64,000 bases of DNA from Aegilops tauschii subsp. strangulata. Lineage: Eukaryota > Streptophyta > Magnoliopsida > Poales > Poaceae. The DNA lies in contig NC_053035.3 of the NCBI RefSeq assembly GCF_002575655.3, positions 506,074,601 through 506,138,600 on the forward strand, given 5' to 3'. The position numbers and the translations under genes are program-made. The notes beneath the pieces are model-generated. The model saw only the letters and a program-made list of their open reading frames with translations. It ran no database searches and was not told where the DNA came from. Positions 32,531-44,142 of this stretch are shown one piece after another; positions within the stretch are counted from its first letter, which is position 1; each line of letters starts with the position of its first letter.

Positions 32531-33829
32531 CGCCGGCGGGTCGGCGGCCGGAGGGGAATGGCTGGCTTAGCTAGGGCTTTTTTGGGGTTTGGGCTCTCCT
32601 TGTTGGGCGGGACGGGGTGGGGAATTTGGGAGTGCGGCGCAATCGCCTCAAATATAAAAGCAACGTTTTCGTTTTTGGCCCACGAATATAAAAGCAACTC
32701 CAACAATAGAGTAATTTGCCTCAAAAAAAAACAATCGAGTAATTAACAAAAATTACTTAAAATAAGCATTGATTCGAGTTAAATCAAATACTTGCTTCCT
32801 CACAACTAGTAGATATTTGTTTTACTTTCATGCTGCCAAATACCATTTTTGTAAAGTATTTTTTTTCCTTTGGCCAAATCTTCAGATGGAACTTAGGGCT
32901 TGTACAATGAATGGTGTTATCTTAATGATGCCACGTAGGATGAGCCGAAAAAGAATGACATGAAAAAAGATCCTTAGCATCTCTTAGCTAAGAGATGATC
33001 TCTTATGACCCACAAGCGAATGCAGCTATGTGGAAGAACTCCTCGCCTCAGGACTTCGCCAACGAGCCTCTGGCACCTCTACAACACAATAACCCAAATC
33101 CTCCAGAGGTTTTTTCTAACCCAATTTTGCCACCGCCAAGGCCTCCAGTCAACCTCATCCTCCCCCTCTCCATCTTCCATGGTATATATCACTCATCTTC
33201 ATATTCTTGTGAATGGCTAGCCACCCCATGGCACCTCCACAACATGAAAACTATAAGTTGGGGCTACCCATATTGTGTTACAATTGACATCTCAAGCTAT
33301 GACATATCATCGTGCTTGCTTCGCCGAACATTCTACCAATCAATCTTTACTCGCCACCTCAAGTAGGTGGGCTGTGGCATCTCTCACGATGACCTTCGCT
33401 GAGTGATCTAAGATCTAGAAAGAAAGGGTCAGATATTTAGGAAGAAAGAAGGCACCGAACCCTTTGGAATTGGTGCTCAATGAATACCGTGGAGAATATC
33501 TAATGATGTAAGTTTCCAAAAAAATCCTAAAAGCTATGCATCGTCATCAATCACTCCATACCTTGGCTAGAGAATATGTTAACACTATCAGGATGAGGCA
33601 GGAGTGGTAGAGCCAACCCTATAGCAAGTCTCATGTTGGGCTATACTTTATAATTTTTATTATAAGATATACCCATATTTTTTACTTTTCCTAGGCTGGA
33701 GTAGAAGCCCCGGTTGCCTTGAGTCCATATTTGTACTTGCTTAAAACCACTCATATGATGCTCGAGAGGAACAAAATATTATACTATTGGGATAGAGCCA
33801 TCAATAGAGCACACACGACATAGCCCAAA

Positions 33830-34025
33830 GGCCAGTTCTTTTGGCGGCTTGAAAAATAAGCCGCCTCTCCCCAGTTTAAAAAATAAGTCGCCGCCTAAAT
33901 TTTTGAGGCTTATGAACTAGTCATCTCATAACTAGTTTTATAAGCCCTAGTGAATAAGAGAGGAGGCTTATGGAATAAGCTAGGAAGAAAATAGCTTATC
34001 TTTTAAATCGCCAAAAGAACTAGCC
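33830..34025. mobile_element. Inverted-repeat element (MITE-like), 196 bp
   Basis: The ends are ggccagttcttttggcggct and the inverted match of ggctagttcttttggcgat at 34005-34025. Internal arms around gaggcttatg and ataagc are also partly complementary. I see no convincing target-site duplication, so the superfamily (hAT-like or other) is open. Confidence 0.7.
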
Positions 34026-34374
34026 GTAAATCTTACTATGCTTAGGCTTATACAAAAAGATACTGTCTCTTTGGGACTTTTGTCCAAAGGGCTAGGGTTG
34101 AAGCTCCATTCGCCCTAGGCCTATATTCACCCCTGCTTAGGACCATCCGCTTAATGATCTAAGATCAAGAAATAAGACAAGGACTAAGATGTGAAACCTC
34201 CTAGTCGGCGCGTCAATGCCGAGCAGCCAATCCATCGCTCATGCTCACCCCCCTGGCATGGGCCAACCCAACAACGTGAGTAGCTTGGACGCTTTGGCAC
34301 TTTGTTTGCTTGATTGACCGGTTGACTAGTTGACTATCAAACGTTGGTTGTTGTCCATTTCTTTTGAAAATATA

Positions 34375-34700
34375 GGAATATGAAAAAAAAATCATAAACT
34401 TGAAAAAAGATCTTAAATGTGAAAAGGTTTGTGGACTTGAACAAAGTTCACGAATTTGAAAATAAGTCCATGAAGTTTGAGAAATCCTGAAGTCGAAAAG
34501 GTTCATAAATATGAAAAAGTTCATAAATTTGGAAAATGACAAAAAAAAGGGAAATAGTTTGCAAATTTGAAAAAAAATGCGAAATTAAAAAGGTTTGAGA
34601 ATTTTAGAAAAAAACTAATTTAAAATGAAAAACTATTAAATTAAGTTTTTGCAAATTTGAATTAAAAGAAAATGAAAATGAAAAACAAATGAAATAAAAC
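34375..34700. repeat. Low-complexity tract with gttcataaatttgaaaa-like units
   Basis: Degenerate repeats of ttcatgaatttgaaaa type follow each other for more than 300 bp. Such tracts are common in Triticeae DNA transposon or unclassified repeats. No function is inferred. Confidence 0.6.
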
Positions 34701-34823
34701 TGGTCGGAAGCTTCTAGAAGCTTATCAAAACTGGTTGATTTAGGGCGTGACACCGCGTACGGTGATGCCTGTAGCAAGGGCTTAAGGGTGCGGTGTGCAT
34801 GAGAGACAAAAAATCCATGTGAC

Positions 34824-35033
34824 AAGTTTATTTGTGGAAGTTAGTTTATATACTTGTGTTTCAGTTTCCTAAAATATTCTATATTAGATATATAAGTTTA
34901 TTTGTGGAAGTTAGTTTATATACTTGTGTTTCAGTTTCCTAAAATATTCTATATTAGATATATAAGTTTATTTGTGGAAGTTAGTTTATATACTTGTGTT
35001 TCAGTTTCCTAAAATATTCTATATTAGATATAT
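34824..35033. repeat. Three tandem copies of a 70-bp unit
   Basis: Copies begin at 34824, 34894 and 34964 and look identical over their whole length. The unit starts aagtttatttgtggaagtta. The perfect identity indicates a recent local amplification. Confidence 0.95.
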
Positions 35034-35362
35034 AATATAGAACTCCAATAAGAGCATTATTACTGCTTAAACATTTTCTTTCGTGATTACAATGAGGGGA
35101 AAATGAGGTGCTCACATGTGCATCCAGCTTTGTAGCGGTTTATAGATTTATTTATAAAAACCTCATATTGTCCACAATAGTTAAAACTAATTAATTCTTG
35201 ATGGAACACATAATTTTCTGAGAAAGCAACGGACCGCCATACATACAAAATTTGGTCCAAAAATCCCCGCCAAAAAATGGTCCAAATCATGCATGCATAT
35301 ATACCATAAAAAACAGAAAACAATAGTGTGCATTCAAATTTAGTGAGAATTATCTGTCCAAA

Positions 35363-36964
35363 TGAAAGGATCGACAGGAGGTGTCTAGAGGGGGGGTGAA
35401 TAGACTCTTAGCAAAGAAAAGTTGCAGTTTTTAATTTCTTCAAGCTAAGGTGGAGTTTTAGCACAAGTTTAAACATTCACAATACATATCAAGCAAGCAT
35501 GACAAGAGTATATGAGCAGCGGAAAGTAAGGCATGCAATTTGCGAGACTGTAAAGGGATGGGATTGGAGTGTGCAAACGCAATTGGAGACACGGAGATTT
35601 TTGGCGTGGTTCCGATAGGTGGTGCTATCGTACATCCACGTTGATGGAGACTTCAACCCACGAAGGATAACGGTTGCGCGAGTCCGCGGAGGGCTCCACC
35701 CACGAAGGGTCCACGAAGAAGCAACCTTATCTCCCACCATGGCCATCGCCCACGAAGGACTTGCCTCACTAGGGTAGATCTCCACGAAGTAGGCGATCTC
35801 CTTGCCCGTACAAACTCCTTGGTTCAACTCCACAATCTTGACGGAGGCTCCCAAGTGACACCTAACCAATCTAGGAGACACCACTCTTCAAAAGGTAATA
35901 GATGGTGTGTTGATGATGAACTCCTTGCTCTTGTGCTTCAAATGATAGTCTCCCCAACACTCAACTCTCTCTCACGGGTTTGGATTTGGTGGAAAGATGA
36001 TTTGAGTGGAAAGTAAGTTGGAGAAGGCTAGAGATCAAGATTTATGTGGTTGGAATGGAATATCTTGACCTCAACACATGAGTAGGTGGTTCTCTCTCAG
36101 AAAATATATGCTGGAAGTGTAGGCATGTTCTGATGGCTCTCCCCACGAATGAAGAGTGGGCGGAGGGGTATATATAGCCTCCACACAAAATCTAACCGTT
36201 ACACACAATTCACCAAACTCGGTGGGGCCGAATCAGAAAACTCGGTCGGACCGATTTAGTTCATAATGTGACCGTTAGGCAGTTCGGTGGGACCGATATG
36301 ACCAACTCGGTGGGACCGATGTGTTAGGGTTAGGGTAAAACCTCATCTCGGTTTGACCGATTACACAAACTCGGTGGGACTGATTTTGGTAATGAGCTAA
36401 CCAGAGAGTTGGTCAAGCAAACTCGATGAGACCGATTACAAATCTCGGTAAGACCGAATTTATTGCAATAGGAACCAGAGAGTTTGCAAGCCATCTCGGT
36501 GAGACCGGGATCCCATCGGTGAGACCGAATTGACTAGGGTTTCTGGCAGTGGCTATGTCAAGTGAACTCGGTGGCGCCGGATAGAACATTTCGGTGGGGC
36601 CGAGTTTGAATTTTGGTTTGGGACATATGTGGATATGAGAAAGTGGTTGAGGTCTGTTGGAGCATATCACTAAGCATCTTGAGCAAGCAAGCCATTAAGC
36701 AACACCCCATCCCCTTTTAATAGTATTGGCTTTTCCTATGGACTCAATGTGATCTTGGATCACTAAAAGTAAAATGTAGAGTCTTGAGCTTTTGAGCTTG
36801 AGCCAATCCTTTGTCCTTAGCATCTTGAAGGGGTTCGACATCCTCTTGTCCACGCCACTCCATCTGTTGAACTTGTCTGAAATATTCTAGATAGAAATAT
36901 TAGTCCAACCAGAGATATGTTGACATTAATTACCAAAACCACCCAAGGAGCACTTGTGCTTTCA
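35363..36964 (-). repeat. 3' LTR of the Maximus-like element
   Basis: It is 1602 bp with termini TGAAAGCACAAG and ...ATCCTTTCA on the minus strand. The TATA box is tatatatag at 36169-36177. A polypurine tract (minus strand AAAAAGGGGGAGAT) lies directly upstream at 36965-36979. Confidence 0.93.
36218..36603. promoter_or_regulatory. Array of 12 TCGGT-N3-ACCGA inverted repeats, 3' LTR
   Basis: Twelve copies of a 13-14-bp imperfect palindrome (for example tcggtgggaccga, tcggtcggaccga, tcggtttgaccga) lie within about 390 bp. The array is directly upstream of the LTR TATA box in the transcription direction. Arms are conserved while the 3-base spacer varies. Confidence 0.8.
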
Positions 36965-38605
36965 ATCTCCCCCTTTTTGGTAATTGATGACAGCATACAT
37001 CAAAGCTTTAGATAAATATATAGAGAATAGCAAGTAAAGCTTTGGAAAGACATGTAAAATGCATAGGCTCCCCTACATGTATGCAGTCATGTAAATAAGG
37101 AATGTAAGAGCATGTGAATGCATAGACATGACAGAGCAAGCAATGTGTTACATGTATCTTGGCTATATGCATCAGAGCAATGATATGAATATATGAAGTG
37201 TAACTTCATGTTCATGATTCCTACTTGCAAACAATATGTACATTAGCAAGAGATCTTCATGCACATGAGTGTGATGCATATACTTACTTTGTGGTCTTGA
37301 GCTGGCTTAGGAAGAGATGAACCTGAGTAAACAAGGTTAGATAACACAGATATAACTACTAGACAGAGCAAACAAAAGAGCCACAAGAGTACCAAGACTG
37401 GGATGACATGTAGAGAGTGAGTACAAGGTACTCTATTGGATATAGACATGTCCCCAAAGGTAAAAGATATGCAATGAATTTAAAGATTTTCTTCCCTAGC
37501 AGTCTTTCTCCCCCTGAATCTTATATTGGATAATGGGAGAAAATAACGAAGAAAAATCAAAGCAAAAACAGATCAGATCACAGAAACATAATATAAACAT
37601 GTCTTTCCCCTCTCAAAGACATGTGACTTCTCTCCTCTAGAATACCAAGCATCTGGGCCTTTGATGTGATTACTTCTCTCCCCCTGTTGAAGTACTCTCT
37701 CTCCCTTTTGAAGTAATTAAGCTTTGATGTGATCTCTCTCTCCCCCTTTGACATCAATTTCCAAGAAGGAATCTTCTGGAGTGTGAGTCAAAATAAGTTT
37801 GGTCCTTGAGTCACAGAGCAAAGCAGCATATAGAATCTGATGCTGGTAGAGGACAAGAATCATCAAGTGGAGATGGAACAAAAATGCAGGAACAAGTGGC
37901 AATTGTCTTCTCTGCAGTGGAGTCGGTGACACCGAGTTGTTAGAGTATATTGACTGAGGAGTCAAGTGAGAACACTTGATCGTAGGTCATACTCATCGTT
38001 TAAGCTCAAAATTGGATTACCATTTTTCGTTTAAGCATTTTGGTGTATTCGCATCTTGTTGAGCTGCTTTGACCCATGGCTTGGGACAAAGCTTCTCTAA
38101 GATGGAATATCATACCTTGGGTGGTGGTGTTGAACTTGGTCATGTAGTTGAACTTGTGTGGGATGCTCAAGGTTGATGTAGCGCATCATTGGTTTGGAGC
38201 ACCTCTTTGTAGTTTGTGTTCATCTACCTACATGGGTTAGTCTTGCAAGGAAGAGCACTTGTGTATCCAAAATGACAATCATGAAATTTGATACCAAATG
38301 AAATTTGATATATAGAATTTGTCAAAGGATATATTGAGGGGTTTCAAGCTTCCTTGTCTTCAACCACCATGGTGTAGAGACTTGGTGATGTAGAGATTGC
38401 TCAAGATGTGAGTGAGTTGCAATCCCATGGATTTAGATCCATCCAAGTTCCTACAAGGGTTAGATAGCATGCAAGGGTACAAATATATCCAAGACACTTG
38501 ATCATAAGAGAAAAGTCAAGGATTAGTCATAGGCTCATGCCTTGCATGTATCCAAATGGAGTTTCTACTCCAAGTTTGAAGCATCAATGATGTTCAATTC
38601 ACCTC
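36965..38605 (-). other. 3' noncoding region of the Maximus-like element with several PPT-like tracts
   Basis: No coding domain is seen between RNase H and the 3' LTR. Besides the PPT at 36965-36979, further polypyrimidine runs (polypurine on the element strand) occur near 37506, 37672, 37695 and 37733, for example ctctctccccctttg. Multiple PPTs are a known Sirevirus trait. Confidence 0.75.
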
Positions 38606-41600
38606 TCAAACGGCAAATACTTTCTCATCAAGCGGTTTAGTGAATATATTCGTCAATTGCTTATCGGTATGAACATGCTTAAGATCAATATCCCCTTTAG
38701 CAACATGATCTCGAATGAAATGATGACGAACTTCAATATGCTTAGTTCGGGAATGTTGCACGGGATTATGAGCAATCTTAATAGCACTCTCATTGTCACA
38801 AAGCAATGGAACATGTTTCACATTGATCCCATAATCCTTAAGAGTTTGGGTCATCCAAAGTAACTGAGCACAACATGAACCGACGGCAATGTATTCCGCT
38901 TCGGCGGTGGATAAGGATACCGAGTTTTATTTCTTGGAGGACCAAGACACAAGAGATCTACCAAGAAATTGACAAGTACCCGAAGTGGACTTTGTATCAA
39001 CCTTGTCACCCGCATAGTCCGAGTTGGAGTAGCCAACAAGATCAAAAGAATACCTCTTAGGATACCAAATGCCAAAATTTGGTGTATGTATTAAGTATCT
39101 CACTATCCTTTTCACAGCCTTAAGATGACATTCTTTGGGGGCCGCTTGATATCGTGCACACATGCACACACTTAGCATAATATCGGGACGGGAGGCACAT
39201 AGATATAACAATGGACCAATCATAGATCGGTAAACCTTTTGGTCAACCGATTTGCCATCCTTGGTCAAGTCAAGATGTCCACTAGTAGGCATGGGTGTTT
39301 TCATACCTTTGCTTTCTTGCATGTTGAACTTCTTGAATAAGTCCTTGGTGTACTTTGTTTGAGAGACAAAGATGCCTTCCTTAGTTTGCTTGATTTGCAA
39401 ACCAAGAAAGAACTTGAGTTCACTCATCATAGACATCTCAAACTTCTTCGACATTAGCTTCCCAAACTTTTCACTAAAATGAGGGTTAGTCGAACCAAAA
39501 ATGATATCATCAACATAAATTTGGCACACAAATAATTCACCATTAACCCTTTTAGTAAAAAGAGTAGAATCTATCTTTCCAATCTCAAAGCCTTTCTCAA
39601 TAAGGAACTTGGTCAAGCATTTGTACCACGCTCTAGGAGCTTGTTTAAGACCATAAAGAGCTTTGTGAAGTTTGTAGACATGATTAGGTTGCTTAGGATT
39701 GACAAAGCTGGGAGGTTGCTTAACATAAACTTCCTCCTCGATTTCACCATTTAAAAAAGCACTTTTAATATCCATTTGGTACAAGGTGATATCATGGTGA
39801 TTAGCATAGGCAAGTAAGATGCGGATGGACTCAAGTCTAGCAACGGGGGCATATGTCTCACCACAGTCCATACCTTCGACTTGAGTGTAGCCTTGGGCGA
39901 CGAGACGTGCTTTGTTGCGAACGACTTGTCCATCTTCGTCTTGCTTGTTGCGAAACACCCATTTGGTACCGATGATGTTGTGGTTGTTGTCGGGCTTCTC
40001 GACCAATGTCCACACTTGGTTTCTCTCAAAGTTGTGTAGCTCTTCATGCATGGCATTTATCCAATCCGGATCTTCCAATGCTTCTTTGACCTTCATAGGT
40101 TCAATGCTAGAGATGAATGAATAATGTTCACAAAAATTAGCCAAAACGAGTTTTAGAGTGAGTGATTCTCCCGGTTTGAATATCATTGAAGATTTGTTCG
40201 ACGGGATGGTCTCTTGAGACTCTTGCTCGAACTCGTGAGAGCTTTTGCTTGGGTCGGGGTGGAACATCTTCTTCATCATCTTGTCCTTCTTCTTGGCCTT
40301 CTTCATTGTTGACGTTGTCGTTCTCTCGTCGTGGTGGAGAAGGGGTTGATGAGGTTCATCTTGATGCACTTCCTCGTTTTCTTCATCTTGGTGTGTCCCA
40401 CTTGTGGATGCTTCCATGTCAACTCTTGGTTCACCTTGTCGTGAGGTAGAAGCTTCCACTTGGACAGACGAGGTACTCTCCTTCACTTCCGTTGGACGGA
40501 TCTTGCCAATATACAAGTCTTGAATTGCTTCCGAGGGGTCTTTGTCTCCTACATCAATTGGCAATTGCTCTACTTGCGAGCCATTAGATTCATCAAACTT
40601 CACATCTACCGTCTCTTCAACCTTTCGGGTGAAATTATTGTAGACACGGTAAGTGTGAGAGTTTGAGCCATAACCAAGTAGGAAACCTTCATGAGACTTA
40701 GGAGCAAATTTAGAACGACGATGCTTATCAAGAATGTAACACTTTGAGCCGAATACTCGAAAGTATCCAACTTGGGGTTTGTTACCGGTGAGGAGCTCGT
40801 ATGCCGTCCTGCCGAGTAGCTTGTGAAGATACAAGCGATTTGTTGCATGACAAGCCGTCTCAACTGCTTCCGGCCAAAAGTGTTTTGGAGTCTTGTACTC
40901 ATCAAACATCATTCTCGCCATCTCAATAAGAGTTCGGTTCTTCCTCTCAACGACTCCATTTTGTTGAGGTGTGTACGTAGCCGAGAACTCATGTGAAATC
41001 CCTTCTTCGTCAAGAAAGGTATCCACATTCGTGTTCTTGAACTCCGTTCCGTTGTCGCTCCGAACCTTCTTGATCTTCACTTCAAAATGATTTTGGGCCT
41101 TCCTAGCGAAGTTCTTGAAGATCCTTTGGACCTGCAATTTATCATCAAGAAAGAACACCCACGTAAATCTTGAATAATCATCGACTATAACTAAACCAAA
41201 TGAGTTTCCACTGAGACTCTTGTAGGCATTGGGACCGAAGAGATCCATATGAAGTAGCTCGAGCGGTCTTCTCGTGGTCATAATGTTCTTCACGGTGTGA
41301 CTTCCTCCAACTTGTTTTCCTGCTTGACAAGCACGACACAATCTATCCTTGTCAAATATAACATCTTTCACTCCAAGGATATGATTACCTTTAATAAGCT
41401 TATCAAGATTTCGCATGCCCACATGACCTAACCTTCTATGCCACAACCAACCTTTAGAAGATTTAGCAATAAAGCAAGTTCTAGGTTGAGCCTTTTTAGT
41501 GAAATCAACAATGCATAGATCACCTCTACGTATACCGGTAAAGACCATGTTATGGTTATCTCTACGAAACACTTGGCAATCTACTTCAGTAAATAGGACA

Positions 41601-42505
41601 TTGAAGCCAAAATCAGCAAGTCTAGATACGGAAAGTAAATTGTAGCCAAGAGATTCAACGAGCATAACATTTTGTATGGAGCTATCATGTGAGATGGCCA
41701 CCTTACCAAGGCCAACCACCTTACCCTTTGAGTTATCACCAAAAGTGACATACTTTCGAGGGTCGTTGTTTTCAGCAAGCTCACGAAACATATCCTTATC
41801 TCCGGTCATATGATCGGTACATCCACTATCAAGGACCCATTCCTTTCCTCCAGCCATGTAGCCACGAAGATTAGCCATAAGACCAAAGTGTCTCATAGAC
41901 TCATCGAGATCGAAGTCACTATCATCATCCTCATCATAGTATCCATGTTCAACATCGTCTTGTGATGGTTCAATTCCTAGAGAGAGTGATTCATTAGAAT
42001 TATGACCGTAACAATGTTCATCTCTATGGATTCTAATGACTTCGGAAATGATATTGCTAATGATTCCAACATCTCCTTTGGCACGCATAAGATCACGAAG
42101 CTCAAACAAACAATCACCATACTTAGGATCATTAGTACTCATCCTATTCAAGGCAATAGACTTATGAAGAATCTCATCTAGATTTTTCAAGGAATAATTT
42201 GGGAATCGTTCCTCAAGAAATCTCCATATAGTGTAAGCACAATCAAGAGTAGGCAAACATCCAATCAAGTTTCTAGGCAAACCTCTAGTGATAAGATTGA
42301 CAGTTCTAAGGTTGCGAATCATGTCAATAGACTCATCAAGGGTAGGATGCAAAGGATCAACATGAGGTGCACAAGGGCTAGTAATATACTTGCTTAAATG
42401 ATATTCATTGAAAATCACAAGCATCTCATTTTTCCACTCATGAAAGTACTCTCCATCAAGTATAGGCACTCTACGTCTAAGACTCCCCAACGTAGACTCA
42501 TCCAT
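38606..42505 (-). pseudogene. Gag-pol polyprotein of the Maximus-like element, one stop in RNase H
   Basis: One frame runs from the PBS edge (42559) for 1210 codons. The likely start is M19 (42505), because the first codons overlap the PBS. In order: capsid-like gag (about 25-220), protease with DSGC (D244), HHCC pre-integrase (about 370-415), integrase with D439, D502 and E538 (exact DD35E spacing), RVT_2 with QMDIKSAFLNG and YVDD (1015-1018), and RNase H with SDYAGD. The frame stops at 38927, inside the usual SSKK...LSTAEAEY block; the rest of RNase H (DNESAIKIAHNP, HIEVRHHFIRD) continues in the same frame to about 38606. No CCHC zinc knuckle is present between capsid and protease. Apart from the stop all catalytic motifs are readable, so this is a recently inactivated copy. 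Confidence 0.9.
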
Positions 42506-42546
42506 CTTCCTCCAAAGGTGTTTAAACCAAAGCAATGGAGACCAAT

Positions 42547-42559
42547 GCTCTGATACCAA
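42547..42559 (-). other. Primer binding site of the Maximus-like element
   Basis: On the minus strand it reads TTGGTATCAGAGC just after the 5' LTR, complementary to initiator methionine tRNA. Confidence 0.92.
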
Positions 42560-42560
42560 T

Positions 42561-44142
42561 TGAAAGGATCGAGAAGAGGTGTCTAGAGAGGGGTGAATAG
42601 ACTCTTAGCAAAGAAAAGTTGCAGTTTTTAATTTCTTCAAGCTAAGGTGGAGTTTTAGCACAAGTTTAAACATTCACAATACATATCAAGCAAGCATGAC
42701 AAGAGTATATGAGCAGCGGAAAGTAAGGCATGCAATTTGCAAGAATGTAAAGGGATGGGATTGGAGTGTGCAAGCGCAATTGGAGACACGGAGATTTTTG
42801 GCGTGGTTCCGATAGGTGGTGCTATCGTACATCCACGTTGATGGAGACTTCAACCCACGAAGGGTAACGGTTGCGCGAGTCCACGGAGGGCTCCACCCAC
42901 GAAGGGTCCACGAAGAAGCAACCTTGTCTATCCCACCATGGCCATCGCCCACGAAGGACTTGCCTCACTAGGGTAGACCTTCACGAAGTAGGCGATCTCC
43001 TTGCCCGTACAAACTCCTTGGTTCAACTCCACAATCTTGACGGAGGCTCCCAAGTGACACCTAACCAATCTAGGAGACACCACTCTCCAAAAGGTAATAG
43101 ATGGTGTGTTGATGATGAGCTCCTTGCTCTTGTGCTTCAAATGATAGTCTCCCCAACACTCAACTCTCTCTCACAGGTTTGGATTTGGTGGAAAGATGAT
43201 TTGAGTGGAAAGCAAGTTGGAGAAGGCTAGAGATCAAGATTTATGTGGTTGAAATGGAATATCTTGACCTCAACACATGAGTAGGTGGTTCTCTCTCAGA
43301 AAATGTATGTTGGAAGTGTAGGCATGTTCTGATGGCTGTCCCCACGAATGAAGAGTGGGCGGAGGGGTATATATAGCCTCCACACAAAATCTAACCGTTA
43401 CACACAATTCACCAAACTCGGTGGGACCGAATCAGAAAACTTGGTCGGACCGATTTAGTTCATAATGTGACCGTTAGGCATTTTGGTGGGACCGATATGA
43501 CCAACTCGGTGGGACCGATGTGCTAGGGTAAAACCTCATCTCGGTTTGACCGATTACACAACTAGGTGGGACCGATTTTGGTAATGAGCTAACCAGAGAG
43601 TTGGTCAAGCAAACTCGGTGAGACCGATTACAAATCTCGGTAAGACCGAATTTATTGCAATAGGAACCAGAGAGTTTGCAATCCCATCTCGGTGAGACCG
43701 GGATCCCATCGGTGAGACCGGATTGACCAGGGTTTCTGGCAGTGGCTATGTAAAGTGAACTCGATGGCGCCGGATAGAACATTCAGTGGGGCCGAGTTTG
43801 ACTTTTGGTTTGGGACATATGTAGATATGAGAAAGTGGTTGAGGGCTGTTGGAGCATATCACTAAGCATCTTGAGCAAGCAAGCCATTAAGCAACACCTC
43901 ATCCCCTTTTAATAGTATTGGCTTTTTCTATGGACTCAATGTGATCTTGGATCACTAAAAGTAAAATGTAGAGTCTTGAGCCAATCCTTTGTCCTTAGCA
44001 TCTTGAAGGGGTTCCACATCCTTTTGTCCACGCCACTCCATCTGTTGAACTTGTCTGAAATATTCTAGACAAAAACATTAGTCCAACCAGAGATATGTTG
44101 ACATTAATTACCAAAACCACCCAGGGAGCACTTGTGCTTTCT
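42561..44142 (-). repeat. 5' LTR of the Maximus-like element
   Basis: It is 1582 bp. The outer terminus reads AGAAAGCACAAG, a change from TGAAAG in the other LTR. The TATA box lies at 43368-43376. The LTR aligns throughout with 35363-36964. Confidence 0.92.
43418..43795. promoter_or_regulatory. Array of 12 TCGGT-N3-ACCGA inverted repeats, 5' LTR
   Basis: The same array as in the 3' LTR, about 40 bp upstream of the TATA box. Several copies have lost one arm base (ttggtcggaccga, taggtgggaccga, tcagtggggccga), so it is slightly more eroded than the 3' LTR copy in places and better preserved in others. Confidence 0.8.

Larger units (their letters stand above)
32531..35362. other. Intergenic region upstream of SMC5
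   Basis: About 32531-32720 is GC-rich next to the SMC5 start and is likely its 5' UTR and promoter. The rest is AT-rich and repeat-bearing: an inverted-repeat element at 33830-34025, a gaaa-rich degenerate tract at about 34375-34700 and a 70-bp triplication at 34824-35033. A plus-strand frame at 32995-33366 shows no recognisable domain and I do not call it. A motif ttagggcttgtacaatg at about 32894 resembles one end of a grass MITE, without a clear partner. Confidence 0.5.
35363..44142 (-). mobile_element. Maximus-like Sirevirus Copia retrotransposon, nearly complete
   Basis: Both LTRs are present (5' LTR 44142-42561, 3' LTR 36964-35363), with PBS, PPT and a single gag-pol frame. The total length is 8780 bp. 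The target-site duplication is ccaaa (35358-35362) against ccaag (44143-44147), one mismatch. The LTR start TGAAAGCACAAGTGCTCC and the opening of gag match what I know of Triticeae Maximus. The two LTRs are very similar but differ by scattered substitutions and small indels, for example a missing gttagg-containing stretch near 43530, so insertion is not brand new. LTR-to-LTR divergence would date it. Confidence 0.92.

Noticed and set aside
32995..33366. Plus-strand frame of 123 codons upstream of SMC5
   Set aside because: No domain, no splice-compatible neighbours, AT-rich unique-looking context; cannot be separated from chance.
34824..35033. Tandem 70-bp units as possible centromeric or subtelomeric satellite
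   Set aside because: Only three units; no extended array.
36218..36603. Regularly repeated short palindromes resembling a CRISPR array
   Set aside because: Spacing is irregular, units are only 13-14 bp, the host is a plant, and the array lies in an LTR promoter.
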